Positions 50,156-59,184 of a stretch of 64,000 nt of DNA are shown here, in pieces. Made by a program: the position numbers and the translations under genes. Each line of letters starts with the position of its first letter. Positions within the stretch are counted from its first letter, which is position 1. Location: contig JAZONR010000044.1 in NCBI GenBank assembly GCA_045654645.1, positions 1 to 64,000 of the forward strand, in the 5' to 3' direction. This stretch comes from HGM04593 sp045654645. GTDB taxonomy: Bacteria; Bacteroidota; Bacteroidia; Bacteroidales; Bacteroidaceae. The notes under the pieces are model-generated. The model made no database searches and had not been told where the DNA came from. It saw only the letters and a list, made by a program, of their open reading frames with translations.

Positions 50156-52363
50156 TCAGAGGTGTTTGAATACCTGGTTTTCGGTCTTGTAAACCTCAGA
50201 TGCTGCGTTCTGCAACAACTGGTTGATTACGTTGGGGTTGTTGTAGTAGTCGAGAGACTGAATGTAGGCAGCCTCCTCATCGGCGTTGAATGTGCCGTTC
50301 TTGGCCTCCTTTGAAAGAACCTTTACCACGTAAACACCATAGTCACCCTTGATAGGTGCGCTGGTTTCGCCGGCGTTCATCTTTGCAACTGCTGCGCTGA
50401 TTACAAGCTCGTCGTTGTTGGTAGACTGCACTGATGTAGCCTTCTTGTACTCAACCTGGTCGGTGTTGCTGAACTTGATGTTCTGGTTCTCCTTGAGCTG
50501 TTCAATGCTCTTGCCCTTCATCTCGGCTGTCATAAGCTCAGCCTTCTTGTCGTTGGTGAGTGTGTTGTTGATGAAGCTGCTAACCTTGTCATAACCTGCA
50601 TAACCCTTGGGAGCAACCTCCTTGATAGCTGCAACAAGCAGATATTTTTTGTTACCGATGCTATACTCCTGGATGTTTGAGATGTCGCCGGCCTTTCTGC
50701 TGCCGTCTACAGCCCAACGGAGAATGTCTCTTGTACCTGTGATGCCGGCGATGTTTACACTGTTGGCATTGAGTGAGTTCTGTGTCTCAAGACGATAGTT
50801 GCCTGTGAGTGCGTTCTTCTCAAGTTCCTCGATGCTCTTGCTGTTTGTAACAACCTGGCTAAGTTTGTTATACTCAACATTGTAGGTGTCGATGCTTGTG
50901 GGGATGCGGCGCTCGATGATGATGGGGTCGTATGCCTCAACCTTGCCCTTCTTCTCCAATACCTGGTAGATGAGCTTTGCATTGGGGCCGAACTCAATCA
51001 CGTCATAAGCGTTGATTTTTGCTGTGTACACCTTGTTCTGTGCCTCGGGTGTGGGGATGAAGCCGATGCAGTTGATGAAATCTCTTGTCTTGAACTCAAT
51101 AGTGTCTGCTGTGTAGTTCTCGGCAACCTTGTTGAAATCAACCTTGTTGTTGAGTGCGTTGAGAATGCTGTCGGCTGTTGCGTTGAGCTCCTCGGCCGAC
51201 TGGCTCTGAATAGCAATGGCGCGCAGCTTTATTGTGTCGGGCACTGTCTCCTTTCTTACATTCATAACAAGGTTGTAGGTGTTGTCGCTCTTGTCGATGA
51301 AGGGAGCCTCGGCCTTTCCTGTCTCGCCCTGCTGGATGCTGAACTTGTGGCCCTCCTTGAACTTGCTCTCATAGCGCTGGCCTGTAGCATCAATGCTTCT
51401 TGCATCGATAGTCCACAAGAAACCATCGTAGGGGCGCTCTGTTGATGAGTAGATAGCAATTTCGTTGATGTCGGCATCCTTGCTCTGGAGCATTGTCGCA
51501 TACTTCTCGAGCTCGGCGCGCAGAGGCATCATATCGCTGTCTGTGGGCTTAATCTCGTGGTTGATGTATACAATGTCGAAGAGATCAACGGGCTGCTGAA
51601 ATCTGTTGCTCTTGTTAGCCTCGTAGTAGGCCTTCATCTCCTCCTCGCTTATAGCGGGAACCTCGCCTGTGAAGCCGGTGTAGGGATATGCTGCAATCTC
51701 AACATTGTAGGTGTTGTTGTTGAGCTCGAAGTTGCTCTTGGCAACAGCCTCGTTGGGTACTGTTGATGCAAATGCATAGAGCTGAGCGAGCTTTCTGTTG
51801 ATTACCTCGCAGGTAATCTCCTTTTCGATGAATTTCCAAGCATCGTGGAGGTTCTTGAGCTCCTCGGGCATTGCGCCTTCCTGGGCATACTTGTTATACT
51901 CATCAATAATCATATTCACAAATTCGAGGTTGAAAGCGCCATTGGCTGTTCTAAACTCGGCGGGAAGGCTTGCTGTGTACTGTGAAGCTATGCCACCCCA
52001 ATTGGTGTTCAGAATGTAGGTGAGCTCCTCGTTTGTGAAGTTGATGCCGGCTGCCTGTGCCTGTGCTGTGGCAGTGCGGTAGTTTGCAAGGCTCTCCCAA
52101 GCAAGTTGTGTGATAGTCTCCTGGTCGCTTTCAGAGAGAGAGACGCCACCTCTTGTGAGGTTATAGGCCTGCTCGCACTCGTTGCGGAAAGCATAGAACT
52201 CACTAACCTTGATGCCCTCACCGTTGATTACACCAACAGTGGGCTCCTCGGGTGCTTTCTGGAAAAGTTTTACAATGTCTCCTGCTATAAATGCAAAAAG
52301 TGCAATACCTATGAAGGCAATTAGCAGTGAGCCTTTGTTACGTAGCGTTTGTAATGTAGCCAT
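50156..52363 (-). CDS. PpiD-like periplasmic peptidyl-prolyl isomerase/foldase
   Basis: The 735-residue protein has an uncleaved N-terminal TM anchor (LLIAFIGIALFAFIAGDIVKLF, about 13-34), a SurA_N-like domain (VGVINGEGIKVSEFYAFRNECEQ), and a large helix/parvulin region with EEAYIQS-like ends. This architecture is PpiD, which helps fold outer-membrane proteins at the periplasmic face. Parvulin motifs are weak, as is common in Bacteroidetes. It has its own promoter box at 52413-52420. Confidence 0.85.
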   Translation of the reverse strand: MATLQTLRNKGSLLIAFIGIALFAFIAGDIVKLFQKAPEEPTVGVINGEGIKVSEFYAFRNECEQAYNLTRGGVSLSESDQETITQLAWESLANYRTATAQAQAAGINFTNEELTYILNTNWGGIASQYTASLPAEFRTANGAFNLEFVNMIIDEYNKYAQEGAMPEELKNLHDAWKFIEKEITCEVINRKLAQLYAFASTVPNEAVAKSNFELNNNTYNVEIAAYPYTGFTGEVPAISEEEMKAYYEANKSNRFQQPVDLFDIVYINHEIKPTDSDMMPLRAELEKYATMLQSKDADINEIAIYSSTERPYDGFLWTIDARSIDATGQRYESKFKEGHKFSIQQGETGKAEAPFIDKSDNTYNLVMNVRKETVPDTIKLRAIAIQSQSAEELNATADSILNALNNKVDFNKVAENYTADTIEFKTRDFINCIGFIPTPEAQNKVYTAKINAYDVIEFGPNAKLIYQVLEKKGKVEAYDPIIIERRIPTSIDTYNVEYNKLSQVVTNSKSIEELEKNALTGNYRLETQNSLNANSVNIAGITGTRDILRWAVDGSRKAGDISNIQEYSIGNKKYLLVAAIKEVAPKGYAGYDKVSSFINNTLTNDKKAELMTAEMKGKSIEQLKENQNIKFSNTDQVEYKKATSVQSTNNDELVISAAVAKMNAGETSAPIKGDYGVYVVKVLSKEAKNGTFNADEEAAYIQSLDYYNNPNVINQLLQNAASEVYKTENQVFKHL

Positions 52364-52412
52364 AGTAAAATTTTATTTTTTAGTTTTATAATTTTTTATG
52401 TGTACAACACGG

Positions 52413-52420
52413 CAAAGTTA
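52413..52420 (-). promoter_or_regulatory. -7 promoter box of the PpiD-like gene
   Basis: Minus-strand TAACTTTG about 50 bases before the ATG. Confidence 0.6.
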
Positions 52421-52567
52421 CTAAAATGGTTGGAATTTTGGTAATAGTTAGGCAAAAAGTTGATGAAAAACGTAATAAAATATCGCGTGTCGGCAACAAT
52501 TTTTCACTTTGACGCTAAATGCAGCGCAAAACACCGTGCACCCAAGGAGTTTGGCAAATGATGTAAT

Positions 52568-52599
52568 ATAAAAAAATGCAGAGCGTGTGCCCTGCATTT
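52568..52599 (-). terminator. Terminator of the coaX-lptC-CorC operon
   Basis: AAATGCAG/CTGCATTT stem (52574-52581 with 52592-52599) followed on the minus strand by a T-run, just past the CorC/HlyC stop. Confidence 0.8.
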
Positions 52600-52604
52600 G
52601 TGTG

Positions 52605-53864
52605 TCAGCTTGCTACTGTAAGCTTCACAAGTTCAATCTTGGTGCTTCGCTGTTTTATGGTTTGGATTTTGTAGCGTCCTATGCCTATTTTCTCGTTCAG
52701 CTGCGGGAAACGCTGGTGATGGGCAAGGATGAAACCTCCAAGGGTCTGGTATTCGTCGGATTCGGGCAAACCAAGGTTAAACATCTCGTTTATGCGCTCA
52801 ATTTCGAGACGGCCCGAAAGGATATACTCGTTGTTGCCCAAGGATTTTGCAACAAGATTTTGATTGTCGTGCTCATCTTCAATCTCTCCAATAATCTCTT
52901 CAAGAAGGTCCTCGAGTGATATTATGCCCGATGTGCCGCCAAACTCATCTACTACAACTGCCAGCGACTTCTTCTGCTGCATAAGAGTGCGCATCAGTTT
53001 CTGCGCCGATAGTGTCTCGGGCACAATTGGCATCTTGCATATTTTTTGCTGCCATTTCTTGCCCAAACGGAAAAGTTCCGACGAGTGGATGTAACCGATG
53101 ATGTCATCTATATTCTCCTTGTAGACAACGATTTTTGAGTGTCCCGACTCTATGAACACCGATTTCAGCTCCTCGAGCGGGGTGTTGAACTCCACTGCTT
53201 CAATCTCGGTGCGCGGCACAAGGCAGTCTCTCACTTTGATGCTTGAGAAATCGAGTGCGTTCTGAAATATCCTTACATCATTGTCAATCTTCTCTTCATC
53301 GGCATTCTCTATTGAAGCGAGAATAAGGTTGTTGAGCTCTGTTTTTGAAAATGTGTTGTCGCGTGTCTCGTTCTTGACTTTAATGCCCAGGATGCGCAGC
53401 AGCAGCGAAGAGCATATTGTTGTGAAGCGCGATAGTGGGTAGAGTAGTATGTAAATGGGGTATGTGACCAACGAAAAACGCTTGAGGGCGCGGTTGGGGT
53501 TTATGCGGAAGAGCGCCTTGGGAATAAACTCACCGGTGAAGATTATGACAATGGTGGAGATTATTGTCTCCAGCAACAGACGCAGGGATGGGGTGGCAGA
53601 AAGGCTCTGCAACAGTGTGCTGTTGAGGAGCTGGGCCATAAGCATACCATAGATGACAATGGTGATGTTGTTACCCACCAACAGGCTCGAGATGAAATTG
53701 TTGCTGTTGGCATAGAACTTGTTAATCACATAGGATGTCATTGAACGGTTGCTCTGGTCAATGCCCAATAGCAGCCTGTTCGATGATACGAAGGCAATCT
53801 CCATTCCCGAAAAAAGTGCCGAGAATAGGATTGCGACCACAAGTGATAGTATGAGGGACAGCAT
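52605..53864 (-). CDS. CorC/HlyC family CNNM-CBS protein
   Basis: The 419-residue protein has an N-terminal CNNM/DUF21 domain of four TM helices (MLSLILSLVVAILFSALFSGMEIAFVSS and on), then two CBS domains (about 215-335, with LVPRTEIEAVEF and VVVDEFGGTSGIISLEDLLEEIIGEI), and a C-terminal CorC_HlyC domain. It is probably a metal-linked transport or regulation protein of the inner membrane. It is the last gene of a run from coaX; it starts 4 bases after lptC ends. Confidence 0.9.
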   Translation of the reverse strand: MLSLILSLVVAILFSALFSGMEIAFVSSNRLLLGIDQSNRSMTSYVINKFYANSNNFISSLLVGNNITIVIYGMLMAQLLNSTLLQSLSATPSLRLLLETIISTIVIIFTGEFIPKALFRINPNRALKRFSLVTYPIYILLYPLSRFTTICSSLLLRILGIKVKNETRDNTFSKTELNNLILASIENADEEKIDNDVRIFQNALDFSSIKVRDCLVPRTEIEAVEFNTPLEELKSVFIESGHSKIVVYKENIDDIIGYIHSSELFRLGKKWQQKICKMPIVPETLSAQKLMRTLMQQKKSLAVVVDEFGGTSGIISLEDLLEEIIGEIEDEHDNQNLVAKSLGNNEYILSGRLEIERINEMFNLGLPESDEYQTLGGFILAHHQRFPQLNEKIGIGRYKIQTIKQRSTKIELVKLTVAS

Positions 53865-53868
53865 TTTT

Positions 53869-54453
53869 TTATTCGTCTATTGTGTATATTCCTTTTGTGT
53901 TTCTTATTTGCCACACCGACAGGTCCTGGTTCGATGAGAATCCCACCCCTTCGGTTACCTGGTCTTCCTGTTCCACCCTTATGTAGGCGTCGGAGTAGAT
54001 GAGTTTCTCCTCCTGGTCCCAATAGAGAAGGTCGGTGTAGAAGCGCTGGTTCTGTGGATTGGTCATATTCACATTGCCTATAAGCTTCCACAGCTTCATC
54101 TCGTTATAGTAGTAGGCTGTGTCGCATTTTATGGTGGCCTCAATGTTCATCAAGGTGTCATACTTCTCAAGATATATACCCTCCTTAAAGGCCCAATAGG
54201 GTGGGCGGCGCTTGTTGTAGACAAGCCATTCATCGGCCTCAATCTTGTAGCTTATGTGCCCCGAGTCGCTAATCACCGTGTTTACATCATAAGTGCTCAT
54301 CACGGCAACCGAGTCGGGCTGCTCAAAGGAGGGGACAGAGCCTCGCTTGTCTCCTTGACAAGAACATAGAAAAAGATGTACAACAACCATCATTATGACG
54401 GCTGTTGTACAGTATAATGGGCTTTTTTTATTAGCGGATGGTAGTAGTCTCAT
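53869..54453 (-). CDS. lptC: LPS export ABC transporter periplasmic protein LptC
   Basis: The N-terminal signal with LFLCSC makes a lipoprotein or a TM-anchored form, unlike the single TM anchor of E. coli. The 194-residue LptC beta-jellyroll starts at about 60 (ISYKIEADEWLVYNKRRPPYWAF) and contains ATIKCDTAYYYNEMKLWKLIGNVNM and GVGFSSNQDL, typical for Bacteroidetes. It links the LptB2FG transporter to LptA in LPS transport. It overlaps the upstream TPR gene by 23 bases. Confidence 0.9.
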   Translation of the reverse strand: MRLLPSANKKSPLYCTTAVIMMVVVHLFLCSCQGDKRGSVPSFEQPDSVAVMSTYDVNTVISDSGHISYKIEADEWLVYNKRRPPYWAFKEGIYLEKYDTLMNIEATIKCDTAYYYNEMKLWKLIGNVNMTNPQNQRFYTDLLYWDQEEKLIYSDAYIRVEQEDQVTEGVGFSSNQDLSVWQIRNTKGIYTIDE

Positions 54454-55852
54454 TTATCCAGCCACCGATAGTTACCTTTTCGCCGGTCTTGTAACCCTTC
54501 ATAAAGAGCTCCTGGTCAGAAGGAGTATACTTCTTGTAGGTTGCAATGAACTTGTCGGCCTCACGCTTCACCGAGGGGTCTACAATCTTTGCACGCTCCA
54601 GACGGTCGAGGCAGAGGTAATAGGTACAGTTGTTGAGGGTGTTGTCCTCGCTCCAAGTTGGGCTGGCTGCATAGCACTGCGCAATGAGGATGTGGGGTGC
54701 ACCATATTTGTTGTTGAGCTGCAAAGCCTTCTGGGCATAGCTGCGGGCCTTGCCGAACTTGTTGAGGCCAAAATAGATGGCGCCAACCTTGTAGCACAAC
54801 TCCGATTTGTTGGTTACACTGGCCTCGAGCTCTATAGCCTGGTCAAAGAACTCCATAGCCTTCTCAATCTCGCCGCGCTTGAAGTAGCGGTAGCCGCAAC
54901 CCATTGCAGCCTTTGATGTGGGGGCAATGGCAAGTGCATACTCCGATGCTGTGAGGTAGGCATCCTGCTCGGTACACTTCAGCATACTCATCACCGAGAT
55001 AACCTTGTTCAGGTATTCGAGATTGTCCTTGTTGGCCTCAATGGAAGCTGCATAAATCTTGTCGAGGTCCTCGCAAGATGCAGCACCGCTGTTGATGAAG
55101 TAGGCGTCGATGTTGCTCTTTGCAATGCGTGAAAGGTCAATCATCTTGCTATACTTTCCGGCGTTGATGCTATCCTTGGGGTCGCCCTCGGCCTGGTATC
55201 TCTGCTCGCAGAGCTCAATGTTGTCGTGGTACTTGTCGAGTACGTCCACAATGTATTCCGAAGCGTTGAGGTAGTCCTCGATAATCTGTTCGCCGTGGCT
55301 CTGGTCGCTCTTGTACTTAAGGCCTGAATACTTCATAAAGAGCTCGGTTATCTTGTACTCGGACTGTCCCTTCTCAATGGCTACAGACTTTGCAAGCATA
55401 TCATACACATCTGCTACAGGAGCATCCTTGTGGTACTTGATGTAGTCAAGAGCCTTCTTGCCAAGAATCTGGCCCTCGGAAAGTTTGGTCTTTGTAATCT
55501 GCTGCAGCTTGTCGATGTAGAGAATCTGCTGGTCATAGACCTTCATCAACAGGTCTATGTACTCCTGCTTCTTGGCAGGGTCGCTCTCCTTTGCGATAAA
55601 CTCGTTGAGAATCTTTATACCGTTGCTGTATGTATCTACACGTGCAACAGGGAATTCGTCAAAGAGAACCTTCCAAGAGTCATAGGCCACCTTGTATTCC
55701 TTGTTCTTTACATTTGTGTTCATAATGCTGATTTCGCGGATGCAACGGATGCTGTCCTCGCCCTGGCCAAAGCGGTAGGGGTTTGTTACGCCGTTCTGTG
55801 CATTGGCTGTGAATGCGCAGAGGAGTGTGAATGTCAATAGTAATTTTTTCAT
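54431..55852 (-). CDS. Tetratricopeptide-repeat secreted protein
   Basis: A signal peptide (MKKLLLTFTLLCAFTANAQ) leads a 473-residue protein. Its helical repeats fit TPRs, with KAMEFFDQAIELEASVTNKSELCYKVGAIYFGLNKFGKARSYAQKALQLN as the clearest pair near 325-380. The gene ends inside the start of lptC, so it is coupled to LPS export. It is known only as a conserved Bacteroidales protein of unknown function; it may assist envelope assembly. Confidence 0.8.
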   Translation of the reverse strand: MKKLLLTFTLLCAFTANAQNGVTNPYRFGQGEDSIRCIREISIMNTNVKNKEYKVAYDSWKVLFDEFPVARVDTYSNGIKILNEFIAKESDPAKKQEYIDLLMKVYDQQILYIDKLQQITKTKLSEGQILGKKALDYIKYHKDAPVADVYDMLAKSVAIEKGQSEYKITELFMKYSGLKYKSDQSHGEQIIEDYLNASEYIVDVLDKYHDNIELCEQRYQAEGDPKDSINAGKYSKMIDLSRIAKSNIDAYFINSGAASCEDLDKIYAASIEANKDNLEYLNKVISVMSMLKCTEQDAYLTASEYALAIAPTSKAAMGCGYRYFKRGEIEKAMEFFDQAIELEASVTNKSELCYKVGAIYFGLNKFGKARSYAQKALQLNNKYGAPHILIAQCYAASPTWSEDNTLNNCTYYLCLDRLERAKIVDPSVKREADKFIATYKKYTPSDQELFMKGYKTGEKVTIGGWINETTTIR

Positions 55853-55862
55853 ATTCTTTTCT

Positions 55863-57113
55863 TTATCTAACTTTTAACTTCATAAACCAACTCTCGTTGA
55901 ATGTTATTCCAATGTTGATTCTCAAATAGTTCTCTGTTATGAGCCCTGCCGAGCGGGGTGCCAGGTGGATGAACTGTCCCGAGATGTGCACTGTGCCGTG
56001 GCTGTAGGTGTTGTTCTTGTTGTAGAAGGGGATTGAAACACCCGCGCTCACGCCATACTCATCACACCCTCTTTGTCCATTGATTTGTGTGTAGGGCTGT
56101 GCATAATGGACACCGGCTCTATAGTTCATCATTTTGAACAGGTTCTTTGACAACTGTGTTGGTGAGTACTCAAATCCAAGCGACACCTTGCTGCGGTTGG
56201 TGCCCACACTGTGCGTGCTGTCGAAGAATGTCGATGCATCCCATTGTTGGTAAGTGTAATCGGCGCCAAATCCCCACTGGTTGTTGTAGCAATAGAAGAA
56301 GCCCGCTCCATAGGTGTCGGGTAGGTTGAAACCTCCTTTAATCTTCCTTGTTGTGCTTCCTCCGTTGGCTGATACCGTTTCTGTGGCATCGGCGTTCAGG
56401 CTGTGCCCAAGCGAGTATACGGCTCCCAATGTGAGATTATGCTTCTCGGCCATCTTGGCAATGAACTGCAGACCAAAATCGAGTTTGTAGTTCTTTATGT
56501 TGGCGCTGTATTGTTTGCTTGTGTTGGTGCTGTTGGTATATTCGTTGATGACCTGATGTGTTATATCACCATAAATATACGAGCCTGTTACACCGGCCGA
56601 TACCCATTTGGCTGGGCTCCAGGCAATTCCAAGATAGGGCTGATAGATGCCGCCCTCGCCCTTGTAGCTGTCTGTATGCACCTCATTGAGTCCCAGCTCT
56701 TCTGTTCTGCTGAAAGAGTAGCCTACATTTGAGTAGGGGAGGAAACCCGCCGACACTCCAAGCCCCTTGCACAGACGGAACTGCATTGCCAGGTAGTCGA
56801 AACTGGCGTTTTTGGCATTGATGCGCTTCTCGCCCTCCTTGAAATTCACGTTCTGCATTGAGAACCCCGCTTCAATGAGCATTGTCAGCGTGTCGGCCGA
56901 CGAGAATGATGCCGGGTTCTGCATATTGATGAAACGGCTGTTGCGCAAGCCATAGCCCAAGCCGCCCATTTGGCGGTTGATGCCCAGGCTCTGGTCTGAC
57001 AGGATACCCAAACCATAGCGTGAGTAGGGCGAGTTGATGCCGTTGTCGGCATTGGCACCTGCAACCACAAGCATCAATGTCAGCAACGCTAATATTTGTT
57101 TAATTCTTATCAT
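55863..57113 (-). CDS. Outer-membrane beta-barrel protein
   Basis: A signal peptide (MIRIKQILALLTLMLVVAGANA) leads a 394-residue beta-barrel with SRYGLGILSDQSLGINRQMGGLGYG, LEIGAGFSMQNV-like strands, and an ending ...FNESWFMKLKVR with a C-terminal aromatic/basic. This resembles the FadL/PorV-like OMP group of Bacteroidetes. It overlaps coaX by 14 bases. Cargo is unknown. Confidence 0.8.
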   Translation of the reverse strand: MIRIKQILALLTLMLVVAGANADNGINSPYSRYGLGILSDQSLGINRQMGGLGYGLRNSRFINMQNPASFSSADTLTMLIEAGFSMQNVNFKEGEKRINAKNASFDYLAMQFRLCKGLGVSAGFLPYSNVGYSFSRTEELGLNEVHTDSYKGEGGIYQPYLGIAWSPAKWVSAGVTGSYIYGDITHQVINEYTNSTNTSKQYSANIKNYKLDFGLQFIAKMAEKHNLTLGAVYSLGHSLNADATETVSANGGSTTRKIKGGFNLPDTYGAGFFYCYNNQWGFGADYTYQQWDASTFFDSTHSVGTNRSKVSLGFEYSPTQLSKNLFKMMNYRAGVHYAQPYTQINGQRGCDEYGVSAGVSIPFYNKNNTYSHGTVHISGQFIHLAPRSAGLITENYLRINIGITFNESWFMKLKVR

Positions 57114-57828
57114 AATTGTCCAAAATCCAATTCAGTCCTTTCGCGACCAAATATTTGTCTGCAAAGTTGCAACTTTTTATGCGATTTTTCAAATGATTTT
57201 CATCTCCGCCCGTTAAAAAAACAAAAACCTCGCCAAATTTTTCCAAAAACTCATTGATGTAGCCGTTTATTTCGTGGCATACACCGCAAACGACTCCGCT
57301 TCTTATGGCTGTCTCTGTGTCATACCCTATTGCGGGTGTATCTCCCTCCTTATCAACAAGTGGCAACTTGTCGGTATATTCGTGCAGCGCTCTCAGACGC
57401 ATCTTTATTCCCGGTGCGATGTTGCCGCCGTGGTAGTTGCCGTTGCGCTCCACAAAGTCTATCGTTATGGCCGTTCCGGCATCAACAACCAAAAGGTTGC
57501 GGTTGGGGGCTTGGCTCCAGGCGCCTATGGCTGCAGCAAGCCTGTCGCTGCCCAATGTACCAGGGGTGGCATATTTTATTGTGAGCGGCAGTGGGGTGGA
57601 GCTGTTGAACCTTATGACAGGGCAGGTTAGTTTTGCAAGCTCATCCTCAAGCCCTTTAGGCTCGGCAATGACACTCGATACAATAGCCTTGGCAATGCCA
57701 AACTCCTTGTTCCACTCTCCAATGGTATCAAACGAGGTGTTCTCCTTTCTTGTGTGCAGAATGGTTTTTCCATCCTTGAAGAGGAAAAACTTGGCACTAT
57801 TGTTCCCTATGTCAATAATCAGGTTCAA
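57100..57828 (-). CDS. coaX: Type III pantothenate kinase (TTG start)
   Basis: CoaX phosphorylates pantothenate, the first step of CoA synthesis, and does not respond to CoA feedback. The protein starts NLIIDIGNNSAKFFLF, then has VVDAGTAITIDFV and GNIAPGIKMRLRAL and GGDEN near the end. The family starts at MNLIIDIGN, which here would need the TTG at 57828 (242 residues). The only earlier starts lie on or before the promoter box at 57851-57858 (TATCTTTG). A short leader of about 25 bases then fits. It opens the OMP-TPR-lptC-CorC operon. Confidence 0.92.
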   Translation of the reverse strand: MNLIIDIGNNSAKFFLFKDGKTILHTRKENTSFDTIGEWNKEFGIAKAIVSSVIAEPKGLEDELAKLTCPVIRFNSSTPLPLTIKYATPGTLGSDRLAAAIGAWSQAPNRNLLVVDAGTAITIDFVERNGNYHGGNIAPGIKMRLRALHEYTDKLPLVDKEGDTPAIGYDTETAIRSGVVCGVCHEINGYINEFLEKFGEVFVFLTGGDENHLKNRIKSCNFADKYLVAKGLNWILDNYDKN

Positions 57829-57850
57829 ATCAGTTCTTTTAATTTGTTTG

Positions 57851-57858
57851 CAAAGATA
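57851..57858 (-). promoter_or_regulatory. -7 promoter box of coaX operon
   Basis: Minus-strand TATCTTTG. It decides that coaX starts with TTG 57828, not further upstream. Confidence 0.65.
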
Positions 57859-57972
57859 GGGTAAATTATCCAATTTTTACAGAATAACCTCGAATATGTT
57901 GCGAAAATGTTGTCAATTTATGGTGTTTTTATGTTATTATGATATTTTTTGGTGTATTTGTGCAGATAGTTG

Positions 57973-57980
57973 TATCTTTG
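57973..57980 (+). promoter_or_regulatory. -7 promoter box of the DUF4105 gene
   Basis: Plus-strand TATCTTTG, with TTG at 57949-57951 as a possible -33. The ATG follows at 57997 or 58006. Confidence 0.6.
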
Positions 57981-58005
57981 CCCAAAATATTACCTTATGT
58001 ATAGA

Positions 58006-59184
58006 ATGAAGCGTTTTCTGCTGTTTTGCCTTGTTGCAGTGTCGTTTGTGTGCGGCGCCAGTGCCGGCACTCCCAAATTCAGCGTGCTCACCTGCTCGCC
58101 CGGTGATGAGGCCTATGCACTCTATGGCCACACCGCGTTGCGCTACTGCGATGAGGATGCAGGGGTTGATGTGGTGTTCAACTATGGCTGTTTCGATTTC
58201 AGTACTCCAAATTTTGCGTGGCGTTTTGTGCTTGGCGAGACCGACTACATTGTGGCTATGTCGCATTTCGACGGCTTTCTCGATGAGTATGCTCTTCGCG
58301 GCTCAGCAGTTGTTGAACAGGCTATAGACCTCACTCCCGAGCAAGAGGCGGCGCTGCTGCGTGCATTGGTGCACAACTGCCGTGCCGAAAATCGCGGCTA
58401 TCGCTACCGCTATCTCGATAACAACTGCACCACAAAGGTGCGCGATATGCTGTTGCAACAGCTGTCGGGCACCGTTGCCTATGAGGGCGAGCAACATCCC
58501 GCAACAACCTATCGCGACGCACTCAATGTGGTGGCATCGAGACACCCTTGGTATGCCTTTGGGTTTGGTCTGTTGCTTGGCTCCGACGTAGATGAAGCTC
58601 CCGGCAGAGATGCCTTGCAATTTCTGCCGCTGAACTTTATGAAAGACCTCGAGGGCGCCACCGTTGCAATGCCCGATGGCTCAAGAAAGAAAATAGTTGC
58701 AAGCACCAATGTGCTGCTTGCCGAGAACAGGCCTGCCGCTGTACGCAGTAATTTTACCCCCTTCAATGCCTCTCTGTTGCTGTTGCTGGGCACAATGATT
58801 GTTATGCTGTGCGAGCTTCGCAGCCGCAAGACCTATTGGGGCCTGGATATGTTGCTTATGCTGCTGCAGGGGCTTTCAGGCGCAATGCTGCTCTTTATGG
58901 CACTCTTCTCGCAGCACCCGGCAGTAGGCAACAATTGGCTGCTGCTGTTGCTGAACCCGTTGGCACTGTTGTTGCTGCCGGTGATGCTCTATCGCATAAG
59001 AAAGCATCTTGATGTAAACTGGATTGCGTGGACACAGATTGTGTTTGTGGCACTCTTTGTGCTGTCGGCAATAGCCGGCCTGCAGTGCTATCCCGCACCC
59101 ATATATTTCTGCGCTCTTGCTCTGCTGGTGCGCTCATTGTTCCATCTGTATAAAGAGAGAATATGCGAATTAAACATTGTATAG
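58006..59184 (+). CDS. DUF4105 integral membrane protein
   Basis: The ATG at 58006 gives MKRFLLFCLVAVSFVCGASA, a signal peptide; the ATG at 57997 is possible. The 392-residue protein has a DUF4105 domain (about 25-240, with YGHTALRYCDEDAG, FNYGCFDFSTPNFAWRF, and RYLDNNCTTKVRDML), which resembles papain-like/NlpC-type folds with a conserved His and Cys. Four or five TM helices follow (about 265-380). The gene overlaps the phosphatase-like gene by 22 bases. Confidence 0.85.
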   Translation: MKRFLLFCLVAVSFVCGASAGTPKFSVLTCSPGDEAYALYGHTALRYCDEDAGVDVVFNYGCFDFSTPNFAWRFVLGETDYIVAMSHFDGFLDEYALRGSAVVEQAIDLTPEQEAALLRALVHNCRAENRGYRYRYLDNNCTTKVRDMLLQQLSGTVAYEGEQHPATTYRDALNVVASRHPWYAFGFGLLLGSDVDEAPGRDALQFLPLNFMKDLEGATVAMPDGSRKKIVASTNVLLAENRPAAVRSNFTPFNASLLLLLGTMIVMLCELRSRKTYWGLDMLLMLLQGLSGAMLLFMALFSQHPAVGNNWLLLLLNPLALLLLPVMLYRIRKHLDVNWIAWTQIVFVALFVLSAIAGLQCYPAPIYFCALALLVRSLFHLYKERICELNIV

